Part shown: in pieces, positions 52,141 to 62,517 of the stretch
Layout: the number at the start of each line of letters is the position of its first letter
Numbering within the stretch: position 1 is the stretch's first letter
NCBI GenBank assembly: GCA_012845835.1
Contig: JABAKD010000026.1
Coordinates: 7,944,058 to 8,008,057 of the forward strand
Length of the DNA: 64,000 nucleotides
DNA from: Undaria pinnatifida
Lineage: Eukaryota > Sar > Phaeophyceae > Laminariales > Alariaceae
Reading direction: 5' to 3'
The notes under the pieces: generated by a model
The model's input: the letters and a program-made list of their open reading frames with translations, nothing else
Told to the model about the DNA's origin: nothing
The model's database searches: none
Made by a program: the position numbers and the translations under genes

Positions 52141-54312
52141 ACTCGGGAGGATTCAAACCAACATTATTGACTGCTGTTAGCAGGGACATTCACCTACCGA
52201 TACTCCACAGGAACGGACGGACACCTTGCAAATGGCACTTCGACTTGGCACGCACGTTGACCAGACTACACATATGGTAGTGACTACCAGGTAGACTACA
52301 CCTATGGTAGACGAGACTGCTGTAGACGTAGACGAAATCCACACTACTATGGTGAAGTAAAAAGGCTAGTAGAGGCAGTTGGTTCGTTCTCACCTTACAA
52401 CAGGCGAATATAACGCGCGATGCACCCCTCGTCCAGTGAATATACCGATCGATCAGCAGCAAAAAAAATATGAAAACTGGACAACAAGCACGAGGCACGA
52501 CGACAGGACGACGACAGGAGGGCGAGGGCCGCATGAGACAAGAAAAAAGAGGAGAGCTGGGTTTAGCGCGGCATGCGGAGAGGCATGGAAGACGTCATGT
52601 TACGAATAAAAAGATCAGCAAAGAAGGGTCCCCCAGTCTCCCATCGACTCTAAAAACAAGATAAACATACTCGTAATACGTAGCAGCAGTCAACAAACAC
52701 TACGAGTCACCCGCCGCTGTCAAAACCTCAAAACAACACGGCCGCTTTTCGAAACACACAGGCCTGCACATAGCAGCGCCACACGTCTCACACCCGACTT
52801 CCCCGCCCTTGAGAGGTGCACACCCAGAGCACAAACTCTAGCACTCAACACCAAACAAACGCTGTGATGCTGCTGCGTGTATAACGCCAACACCAACACC
52901 CCAACCTATTATCTCTTCGCCCCAGCAAAACATACTCACTTCCACCCACGATCGCCCAAACACTCGTCGACAGACCCGCGTATGACTCTGCCATAGCCCA
53001 CCCTGCGCTGCTAATACAACACGGACGTTCCAGTCGGGTATACAAGCTCCTCCGTAGCACTATTCTCGGACAGCAGGAACCCTGCTTGCGTGCCGAAGCA
53101 AGGTCGAAAGGTCTAGCGTCGAGAGCAAACGAGTGCACGCGGCGGGTCTTTGACTCTGAGATTCTTTCGCTGCGTGTCTGGGGGGGGGGGCAGGGGTGAT
53201 GATTCTTTATACTACGAACGAATAGTATTAATAGTGTTCTTGTTCTTCGGAATGTCCCACTTTTTCATGTGAACCTGGAAGAGAAAAATCTTACTCGTGC
53301 CTAGTATGCATCATACGTACATACGGAACGGCCCATAAGATATTTCAACTCCCAAATAGTGTTTTTTTTTTACACAATTATTTTTTCTGTGAAAGATCGT
53401 TCTATCTTGCTGCCTGCTGCCTCCAGATCTCTGCGTAGTTCAACGCGTGAAGGACACGCACGCGTGGAGCCTGCACTGCGACAGGTTGCGCCATACCTGG
53501 TAGCAGTCCAACAGCAGCAGGTAGCACTTTACCACGAGGTATAGGGTTTGTTTAGTAGCATACCATATAGCCCTCAGTCCGGCATCCCGATCCAAAACAA
53601 CAACCGCACATCATCGTCATCCCATCCATGATCAACATCATCCAGTAGAGACTTCACCGCGCGTTCTCACCTACCCCAAACATACCTGAGGGTAAAGTAC
53701 CAAACTTATTACCCAAAGTTGGTATACGAGGTATACCCTGGTACGTTTTTTAGTGGTCCCTCACATTGCAATTGGTTTCAGATCGAGTGTTCAGATCATC
53801 CAAGCATGCAGCTTCAAGCCGCGCCCCTTGGCCTGGGTATGGGTCGGGGCTGGGGTTAACACAACAACCAGCACAAACAGACTGATGTTGAGCCTCGATC
53901 AACTCTAGACAGTTTTTTTTTGTGGATGGCATGAGTGAATATTTGAGTGAGAGCGCTTGTTGTACATACGCAATCACTCGTGGTGGTAATATCTGGCACC
54001 AGGTATACTACAACAAACTGCTGCTGTGCATCGACACGGTTTGTCCGAATCGCGCTAGAATGAAAGAGGTCTGTGAAAAAAGGGATTCGAGGCGCTTGCC
54101 TAGTTCCAACGTTCCAACCCTTGTTCCTCTCGGTATACCTATCTATGGTAATACACAGGCCTCTCCCAAGTAACACATCATCCTCTTCACGTATTCCTGA
54201 TGCTACTCGTAGGTCTTTGCAGGCCTTCCAGAGAAGAAGCAGTGCCACAACACTAGCCCACCCTGATGAGCTGCATAATAATATGCCGTTTTTTTTTTGT
54301 TCTTTTTCTTTT
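52141..54312. other. No gene recognised
   Basis: Frames of up to 130 codons resemble no known family. On the minus strand near 52170-52150 GGTTTGAATCCTCCCGAG is a lone B-box-like segment. A run of ten G lies at 53182-53191. Confidence 0.4.
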
Positions 54313-54370
54313 ATCCTCCGGCGGATGGGGAAAAATAAAGCTTTAGCTCACCACACTTCCACGTATTTGC
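54313..54370 (+). repeat. Dispersed repeat, TCCTCCGGCGGATGGGG family, copy 3
   Basis: TCCTCCGGCGGATGGGGAAAA, AAAGCTTTAGCTCACCACAC and TTCCACGTATTT run directly into the Ty3 pol remnant, marking its truncation point. Confidence 0.85.
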
Positions 54371-57300
54371 AGAACTACCTGTGGAAGATTCGAGTGCCGC
54401 AAGAGCAGAGTGGACGTAGCGCCGATTTCCTGTCCCGTCTGCCACAGCCTGCCACAGAACACGGTCGTAGTGGGTCTAACCGGCTCACTGCCACAAGATA
54501 ATCGCGGTAACTAACTCATCCAGACTTGCGGGTTTCGCACTCGTCGTTCACTGGTCCCCGATGTCAGCTTGGGTAGGCTGGTGCCCCGTCCCGACAGCAG
54601 TGCTGTTTTGGTTGGGCTCTCTTTTACGTTTTCTGATTTCCTCGATTTTTGCGTACACGGATCAGGTACAACATGGGGTATAACCAGGTTCCTGCTCCTT
54701 CGGGGAGATTCGTCGCTCGTATTCCTGCCCCCGGCAACGTCTCGATCGCCGTCCCGACCGCCCGGTGCAATTGTTGCCTCCGTCGACACGTTATTCGCTT
54801 CGTTTCTTGCTGTATTTTCCGCACGGCACGGCCTCCGAAGAGGCCTCGCCTGCTGCTACAAATGCCGCCCAGCTTGCCTCTTCCCCAACGAGCCCTCCAC
54901 AGGGAGCTGACTCCGTTGCGATCGCTGATCCGGTGCCCCCGACTACCGTGGCGCTGCTGTCCTCCGAAGGCATTTCCACCAGGACGCGTCGACGAACAGC
55001 CGCAGCTGCAGGCACAGACAGACAACTGCGGGAACTATGGCTTCGGGCCCGTCGGGGCCCCTCGTCCACCTGCTCGGCAATTCAACACCCCACTCCGAGC
55101 CCCCCGGCCGCAACCGCCTCTGCCCGTCGTTTCGGCCCCTGCTCCTTCCCCCTCGCCTGTCCCGACGGTACCTATTTCGTCCGACTGCGACCGCGCCGAG
55201 CTTGTGAGAACCCGTCTATTGAGACGTCCTTCCCCCCTGGCACCCCGCCCGTCACAACGGCCGACTTCCACGCTCTTGGCGCTTGTTCTAAACCTCGGTT
55301 TGGTGATTCCGCCGCACGTATGTCGCCCGCCGATTGGGAGCGGGAGCAAACAACCCGGGCCCACGCGCCAAGCCGCCATGCGATACATCATTCTCGGCCG
55401 ACCGCTGGCCCTGCCCAACGATCGTTATATCGTGTTTACCCTCGCACCAGCACCCTTCCCTCTCCAGGAGGTTCAGGACCTTGCTGGTAAGGGTCGCCTC
55501 CTCTCCACCAACGCTAGCATTGTCCTCTTCGCCCGAAAACCGACGCTTCCGTCCCTCTGCTGGCTCACAGCGACCAGTGTGACGCTCGACTTGTTAAGTG
55601 AACGGCGAGTCTTTTTGCATGTACGTGCCGCTTCTTATGCGCCCTTGGGTTACGCAGGCTTGCCATCAAACGGACTCCTGTTACGTGGGCGCTATGCACA
55701 CCCTTCGAATGCTCGAACACTTTCACTGGTGGATTGGCATGGACATTTACACCCGGTGGTGGATTCTCAGCTGTCTCAAGTGCCAAGCACGAAAAACTTG
55801 CCACTGCCGGTTCGCTACCCCATCAGCTTGATACACTGCCAGAGGGGGGTGGCGTCGCTATCGGCACAGATTTGTTTTGCCCTCTTCCGGCCACGACTCA
55901 GGGCAACCCCTTAACCTTGCCCTTTAGTCACCGTGTCAGCCGCAGCGCGGACATGTTCGCAGTCACTGCAGCTGAAATCAAAGCTCGCTGCAGGGTACGG
56001 ATAATGTCCTCATCAAAAAGTATATTCCCCTCTGGGATTGTCCGCGAAGCAAGCTCTGAGATAACGGCCTCCAGTTTTGCTCGACGTTTTCGCACGTTGT
56101 ATGCGCACAAGCTTCTCGTGGTTCGCACAATTACAGCTAGCTTCTACCATCCGAACGGCGACGATGGTGCGGAGCGTGTGAATAGCACACGATAGCCGAA
56201 ATGGTTGCGATGGTCGTCAATGAGCGCCAAAACGACTGGGGGTGCAAGGCTAACTCACGTTGGATTCGCGTATTATACAAAAGTTCGGACAGCGCCGCCC
56301 CGGGTTTAGCTCCCAACGAGTTCCACAGTGGCAGGCTCCACGACTTCCTATGATTTTCGAACGCGCCGGGGTCGCCGGATATAAGAACTTGTCCCACGAC
56401 AAGCTCACCTACCTCGACCTAGCGACAGGCCTCCAGCCGCGCTCATACGATATTGTTCGCGAGCATCACGCCCTTTCAGTTTCTTGCATGGCTCGGCGCC
56501 CCTGCGGACGCGCTGCATCAGGTTCCCAAATCCTTCTTTGGCGATTAGGCATAGGTGTACAATACGGCCCTGACCATGCTCCAGGACGTGGAAACGGACT
56601 CCAAAGTCCTCAAAGTCTAACTTTTGCTCAATTGGACGGGGCCCTATAGAATCCTGGCGGTCGGCGCTTTCCCCTCCGGTGGGTGACACAAGCTATTTAT
56701 AGGGTAGAGGTGAACCCTTGTTTCGTGAGGCTCCTCACATGATAAACTACTGTACTCCAATACCCGACCCCAAACAAAACGATTTCGAGAAAAATGAATA
56801 TGCAACCAGATGCACAAGATCCATTGGCCTAGGTATAAAATCATGTCGCGAAAAGAAAGAATATCATTCCGACGATATATTCGTAGTATTAATATTATTA
56901 ATAGTATCAACAGTATACATAGTATTAATAGTATTAATAGGTCGAGGAGCCCCGTCAATCAGAAGATATTTTCACTAGAGAAATGATACTTCTACCGTGG
57001 CAAGAGTCGGGTCCCCTCTCGCCTCACACCACCTATACTTGAATCTCCCTTCCAATAGGCCCAGTGCGGATGTCTATCGAAGCGTTTCGGTGACGCGCTG
57101 CAAGCCCTGTGACCACTCCCACGACAGTGCCGACATGCTAAAGTATTCTCTGGCGGGGTTGACGTAACATGTGCTCCACAAACATTCCAGCAATACCCTC
57201 CCCGCACGACGTCACTCAAGAAGACGTCGTGCCCCCCCTCCAACGCCTCGAAATGGAAAAGATCACCGGAGACCAATCAGTTCGTGGTGGAGGCAGATTC

Positions 57301-57690
57301 GTCGTCGAGGTGATGTACGAGACGCATTGAACGGAACTCTCTCGGCCATTCTGGGTACGGGGAAAAGACCTCCAGCTATCCCGCCATCAGGTCCTGCTTA
57401 AATGGGCCGGCGCTCCGTATCAGCACCGTCAAACCGAACGCCTCTACCGCCGGGTCCGAAATGGTGTCGCCCAACGGGAAGTTTCACGAAGTAAAAAGCG
57501 AACGTTTTGTGACGCTCGGCTATGGCTGCGTCCCGCGTCCGGATCGGCTTCAACGTCACAGCACCACGCTTTTTCCCAGCTGTGCTCGCGTTTGGTACAA
57601 GAGCGACGACGGTTTCTTATGGCTTGGAAAAAGCAGTACTAGTACAACTACGGGTGGGGTATTATTCGTGTGTGTTTCTAGATAACTCGG
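54367..57690 (+). pseudogene. Ty3-like pol remnant: RNase H end and integrase (broken)
   Basis: The fragment starts inside the RNase H tail (SGRSADFLSRLPQP, 54395-54440). A Pro/Ala/Ser-rich spacer of about 850 bp follows. The integrase part shows MSPADWEREQ (55321), RYIILGRPLALPND (55381) and a zinc-binding HHCC region with LRMLEHFHWWIGMDIYTRWW and CLKCQARK (55690-55800). The catalytic core keeps IGTDLFCPLP and the later PNGDDGAERVN with its Glu, but the middle Asp motif is disrupted. Then come VNERQNDW (56215) and IFERAGVAGYKNLSHDKL (56352-56405). Frames change at least five times. RT and protease are absent. Confidence 0.9.
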
Positions 57691-57829
57691 GACCGAACAA
57701 GCCTTCCCTTTCTCCGGCGCCCTGCACGACTTCAACGGGAGCTGCGCTCGGGGTTCTTGTGTCTGCAAGTCTAGTTAGCTAACGCGTTCGTACGGGAGGT
57801 CCAGCGTAACTCAGATACATACCGAGACA

Positions 57830-58560
57830 CGCACGGGGTCAGCTGATTTTGGGTCGTCGCTGAGATAGGTAGTTATCCGTTTTTCTGGGTTGGAGGTCGA
57901 GTTTTTTTCGTAGGATCTTCTTGCGACTTTCTCTGGGTTTGCACTGGGTTCCGGGTTCAGTTTTTGCCTGTTTTTCGTACTGCCAACCCGAACCCCCCGC
58001 TCAGAGCCGGGGGCGTTTTGGGTAAGCTTGTCGCTTACTCTGCGCACGGAACCGCGCTTTCGTGTTGGTTTGTGTTTTCGCCCTCCCGACCCCCTCTGTC
58101 TCAGAGCTGGGGGTGGTCCATGTATTGTGGCTGCTCATTTTGTGACACAGGACTAGTTGTGTGATTTTCGTGTTCTACCTTTGCAGCGATACGTTTTCAT
58201 CCCTTTCTCGCCCTCGCTCTTGGAATGTGGTGGTAGCGAGGCTTTGCCACTTTTCTTCGACACGTTCTCGCTCCCCCTTTCCCCCCAACGGCGATGTGGC
58301 GGTGGATTCGTTTGTTTGCTTGGCGTTTTCTCGGGGCTGTTCGGCTGGGCTTCCACGATTTTCCCCCTTTTCGTGGCACTTCTTCGCGACTTTGTAGCCT
58401 CGCTGTTTAGAGGGTGTTGGAGTGGGCTTTGAGGACTCATGTTCTAGTTCGCGCAACAGATAATTCCCCGAGTCTCCCATGTCTACCTGCATGTACGGCC
58501 CATCAAGATGGCCTAGTGTTGGGCTAGTGTTATGGTTCTGCCCTGCAGGTACGGCAAAAC
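57830..58560 (+). repeat. Probable LTR copy 1, proximal part
   Basis: It resembles 59575-60300 in order, sharing CCCCCCGCTCAG..CCGGG, TCTGGGT, GGGTAA, CACAGGACT, TTTCGTGTTCT and CGAGTGTTATGG-type blocks. It follows the Ty3 pol directly, as a 3' LTR would. It is interrupted at about 58560 and seems to resume at 59265. Confidence 0.55.
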
Positions 58561-59264
58561 CTAGGAATAGGATACGGGATTGGATTGTGTAATACCTCGG
58601 AGGATATGTTAGACAGGAAAACAGGAGACAGGTGAGATATGTGTCTCACCTTTCCTGATCAGACTTCTTCGCGACCTGCATTGGATAACTTGTCCACTCA
58701 GGGCGCAATTTAATGACAACGAGGATCTGCTCAACAAGCAAACCTAGCAGAGGATAGATACCCTGCGTCTCTGTAGCAATCACCGTACAAGGTACCGCGT
58801 ATGACTAACGGCGAAAGGTGAAAAGCGTAGAGGTAAAGTTACGCGAGGCGATTCGAACGCTGGCTGCAATGGCGGGAGCTGTCGCGAAAAACTAGCGGCA
58901 CGCGGCAAAAACGATACGTACGTACGAGTATAGAAATTGGCAAGCGAATCTGAGGTAAGATTGGTTGTTGGCCCGGAGGTAGAATCAACGACGGATCCAA
59001 CTCAGAAAGAAGAAAAAAAGTGTGAAAAAAACTCGACGCACAACTCAGATAAAAACGAGAAAAAAAACTGCGCAGCCAACCGTGGCGTGAAACCTAGCCT
59101 CGTAACTATGTTTTTGTGCCTTGAGATTCGTCAATGTTGGATTGCGTCCCCCGTACAGCTACTTTACCTAAGTGGACATGCATACACCGAAAGCACGTAC
59201 ATCAACACGTACATCCCCCGTCGAAAAGGCGCTTGGTCGGGTCCAGAACATGCAGTAATGTACT
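58561..59264. other. Segment interrupting LTR copy 1
   Basis: No counterpart exists in LTR copy 2, so this is probably an insertion. It contains a small hairpin GGTGAGATATGTGTCTCACC (58632-58651) and an A-rich stretch. Its nature is unknown. Confidence 0.35.
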
Positions 59265-59531
59265 GCTATGGTACCCTTGAAAGGCTGGTAATTACTCCGA
59301 GAATGGGTAATTGGTCCGTTTTCGTATTGATAGGATGGCATTTTGTATTCGGGACAACCACGAGAGGGACGGGCGAGAGCCCGCACTGTTCAGATGCCAT
59401 CATGACTCTGGAATTAACAAAGCTGTTTCTCTCCAATTTTTAAGCTTCGCGAAAGAGAGTAACACCAACGACTAGCTCAATAGGCAGACCCGCGGAGATA
59501 GTCTGTGCCCCACCTAGTCACCTCACAAATG
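59265..59531 (+). repeat. Probable LTR copy 1, distal part
   Basis: CTGGTAATTACTCCGAGAATGGGTAATTGGTCC through GCTTCGCGAAAG.GAGTAACACCAA and AATAGGCAGACCCGC matches 60295-60550. It ends CCTCACA, followed after two bases by TGGCGTCGTCGG. Confidence 0.8.
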
Positions 59532-59533
59532 GC

Positions 59534-59546
59534 GTCGTCGGTACGA
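59534..59546 (+). promoter_or_regulatory. Primer-binding-site-like sequence after LTR copy 1
   Basis: AATGGCGTCGTCGG two bases after an LTR end in CA repeats the arrangement at 7218 and 19133. If this LTR is a 5' LTR, the internal region that follows is only about 30-40 bp before LTR copy 2, so most of the element is deleted. Confidence 0.55.
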
Positions 59547-59574
59547 CTAGAAGCTACGGGTGAACTCACAATGG

Positions 59575-60552
59575 GTTTCGAATCAAAAGTTTTCCGTTTT
59601 TTTCTGGGTAACGAGGTTTGGGTTCTTCTCCTTGGGTTGTTTTGTGGTGTTTTCTGCGTTGGGCTGTTGGGGCGGTTCCTGCCGTTCTGTTTTTTTTTAG
59701 TCCTGCCGATCCCCCCCGCTCAGTACCGGGACATGATCTGGGTAATCAAGTCGGTACTTGAGGCACAGGACTGTCGGTCTTTCGTGTTCTTTCAAGTTTC
59801 ACCCCGCCGACGCCCTCCTCAGCCCCGAGCCGGGGAGGGGGTGTACTCAATTTGGGGGGGGAGGGGTTAGGATAATCTGTCTGCACACAACGTGGCACAG
59901 GACTGTTAGCTATTTTGTTTCATTGTCTTTGATCTGCATTTCAACGAAGCACTTCTCCCCCTTGCGGGGCTGTAGGTGGGCTCACCTTTCTGTTTCGTGT
60001 ATTTTTTGCTTTCTCGTCTTCCCCCCCCGCCATGCTGGCGGTCCGCGGAAAAGGTTTGGCTTGATTTTTCTTGTCATAGCATCTACGTCTTTCCTTCAAT
60101 TGCAGTTCTTCGCGCTTTTCCCGGCTGCCGAGTCTGTCCGTTCAAAAGGTGCGGGAGTGGATTTTGAATAGGTTTTTTAGGAGCCGCATCTTCGACTCAT
60201 GTTTTAGCTTATGGAACCGGTGTTTCCCCGAAATTTCCATATTTCTACATATGCGGCTCATCAGTGTGGGCGAGTGTTATGGTACGGCCTTGAAATGCTG
60301 GTAACTACTCCGAGAATGGGTAATTGGTCCGTTTTCGTATGGTCAAGACAGCATTTTGCATTCGGGATAATCATGAGATGGGACGGGCGAGAGTCCGCAA
60401 TGTTTGGAGGCCATCACGACTCTGGGATTAATAGAGCTGCTTCTAGAGCTCCAACTTTTACGCTTCGCGAAAGTGAGTAACACCAAGGGCTAGCTTAATA
60501 GGCAGACCCGCAGGGATAATCTCTTCCCCACCTGGTAATAGCAACTTCACAA
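59575..60552 (+). repeat. Probable LTR copy 2
   Basis: A roughly 1-kb direct repeat of LTR copy 1 that lacks the 700-bp interruption, ending AACTTCACA. The similarity is patchy in the first half and about 80% in the last 270 bp, so the LTRs are old. Confidence 0.6.
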
Positions 60553-60654
60553 CACCCCATCCGCAGGTGTGCTCGTGCTGGTTTTCCCTAGCCATCGTGC
60601 ACTGTCTTTTTCTTTGTACCAAAGATGAGCAAAGTTGGGAAGAACCATAATCGA

Positions 60655-62270
60655 TTATACGGGCGGATATTTAGGGTGGCTAAAATTGTTTTCGCAGTGC
60701 CAGCCCATTAAACCAAGGTCTGCTGGCAAAAGAGCTGGAGGTTCATTCCCCCTTCTCAAGATGAGCGAGAGGGTCCTGTCCGTCCATTGCGCCACCTCGA
60801 CCGCGGTCTGATTGATGGCCGGTTTTTTGTTCGAGCTAGAGCCTTTGAAGGAGTGTCGAAACGTCGCCTGAGTGACATAGTGCTCGGGGAGAAGATTTTT
60901 TATAAAGTTGTTGAGCATATGTTGTGGCAAATATTTCGACATATGTCACCAACGTCGTGGAAACTGGCACGCGTCTTGCAGCGCGCCATGGAGACGGGGC
61001 GGTGCGCAATCGCGCTTGGCCTGTCTAAGGGAAGATCAAATTTTAGGGACTCAGCACTAAGAAGGGAACAGTCTCGTGTTGTATCGTCGGAAGATCAGGG
61101 GCTATTAATAACTGTACTACATTTTGTAGGGGCCCCTTCAATTGACGAAAAGTGTGGCCTTGAACGGTATTTGTGTCCGTGCCGGCCTTCACCTTCTCGC
61201 CTGGCGGATTGCGACTGCCGTACTTTACATCCATACGCAATCGCCAGTAGCAAGTTGGAGAACTTGGCACGACGCGCTGAAGAGGCCGGTTTGCGGCGGT
61301 TCATGCGAGAAGCTGTGGAGTCAAGTTTTTCGCAAATGGTAGCATACGGGCGCTGGTGGAGGCTTGTCACCAGGTCGAAACTTTTTGTGAGCTGATCGTG
61401 GGACAAAGTTTGATGTCCGGCAACCCCGGCAGCGCGCTCGAAAATCGAGAGAGGAAGCCGTGAAAACCTATCCATCCATGCCAATCTCGTTGGGAATCCG
61501 GTGGCGGCGCTGACCGAACTGTTGCAACCAAATTTATGTGTGCGTGAGAGAGCTGTGCACCCCAGTCATCTTGACGTTTATCGACGACCGTCAGATAGCG
61601 ACCGTGTTTGCCGTCATGCAACTAACACGTTCTACACCGCCGTTGCTGTCCAAGTGGTGGGAGCTGGTGGCGATTGCACGAGTTCCAAGAAGCATGTAGA
61701 CAGCTTGTGAAGACTTCGAGCAGAGCCGTAGGCCGTTGCGCGACAGTATGCTGCGGGCACAACTTTAGCGGGGATGCGCCAATTGAGAAAGACTTTGGCA
61801 GTGCCTGTGAGAGTAACCTCGGTGACCGTAGCAGCAACCATCCCCGTGCTGCGGTTAAAACGACCAGTAAAGAGAAAACTGCAGGTGTTACCGCGGGGCG
61901 TGACCGGACGAGGGCTAAAACGCCCACGCTGATCGCGATCCTGGGTCAAGCAGGCTACGGCGGCGAGATGATGGGCCGGCGGACATTCAACCGTGAAAAA
62001 TTCCGTGCTTGGTACTTCAGACAGTGAGTGGCAGAGCCGCCATCAAGTGCAAAATGCTCATATGACGTATGAATTCCAACCCACCGGTAAAACCGCTGCA
62101 GCATGTGCGTAGGGCTTGCGTCTCGCCAAGGTGGCAGAAAGTCGTCGAGCAGAAAGCCTACATGATCCAAGAGCGCGCAAGAAACGGCATCGTGAAGACG
62201 CCTGATACGATTGGGGTATGGTAACACCATTTTTTTCCGAGGTTCTTCACTTGAGGATCTCGACACCTTT
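60655..62270 (-). pseudogene. Ty3-like integrase remnant on the minus strand (broken)
   Basis: The minus strand carries, from its 5' side, IRRLHDAVSCALLDHVGF and MLQRFYRWVGIHTSYEHFA with CLKYQARN, a zinc-binding region with one Cys lost (62030-62230). Next come core fragments PVTPRGNTCSFLFTGRF and GMVAATVTEV (61780-61900), VVDKRQDDWGAQLSHAHI (about 61530-61590) and LSIFERAAGVAGHQTLSHDQL (61390-61460). It is related to the copy at 54.4 kb in the opposite orientation. Stops and frame changes are frequent. The part below 61100 has no recognisable domain. RT was not found upstream. Confidence 0.8.
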
Positions 62271-62517
62271 CTTACCCTTTCTTACCCTTTCTTACCCTTT
62301 CTTAATCTTTGTTAACCTTTCTTAACCTTTCTTAACCTTTCTTAACCTTTCTTGAGCTTTCTTAAGCTTTCTTAAGCTTTCTTAAGCTTTCTGAACCTTT
62401 CTGAACCTTTCTAAACCTTTCTAAACCTCTCTGAACCTCTCTGAACCTTTCTTAACCTTTTTTAACCTTTATTAAACTTTCTTGACCTTTCTTGACCTTT
62501 CTTGACCTTTCTTGACC
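62266..62517. repeat. 10-bp satellite, CTTAACCTTT, about 25 copies
   Basis: A strict 10-bp period with runs of variants: CTTACCCTTT, CTTAACCTTT, CTTAAGCTTT, CTGAACC(T)TT, CTAAACCTTT and CTTGACCTTT occur in successive blocks. Confidence 0.98.

Noticed and set aside
54649-55914. A 421-codon plus-strand open frame as a single gene
   Set aside because: Only its 55370-55560 part matches the Ty3 integrase region; neighbouring integrase segments lie in other frames, so the length reflects low stop content in C-rich DNA.
57090-57140. Gag zinc knuckle on the minus strand (CRHCRGSGHRAC)
   Set aside because: The spacing is C-X2-C-X4-H-X2-C rather than C-X2-C-X4-H-X4-C and no other gag feature is adjacent.
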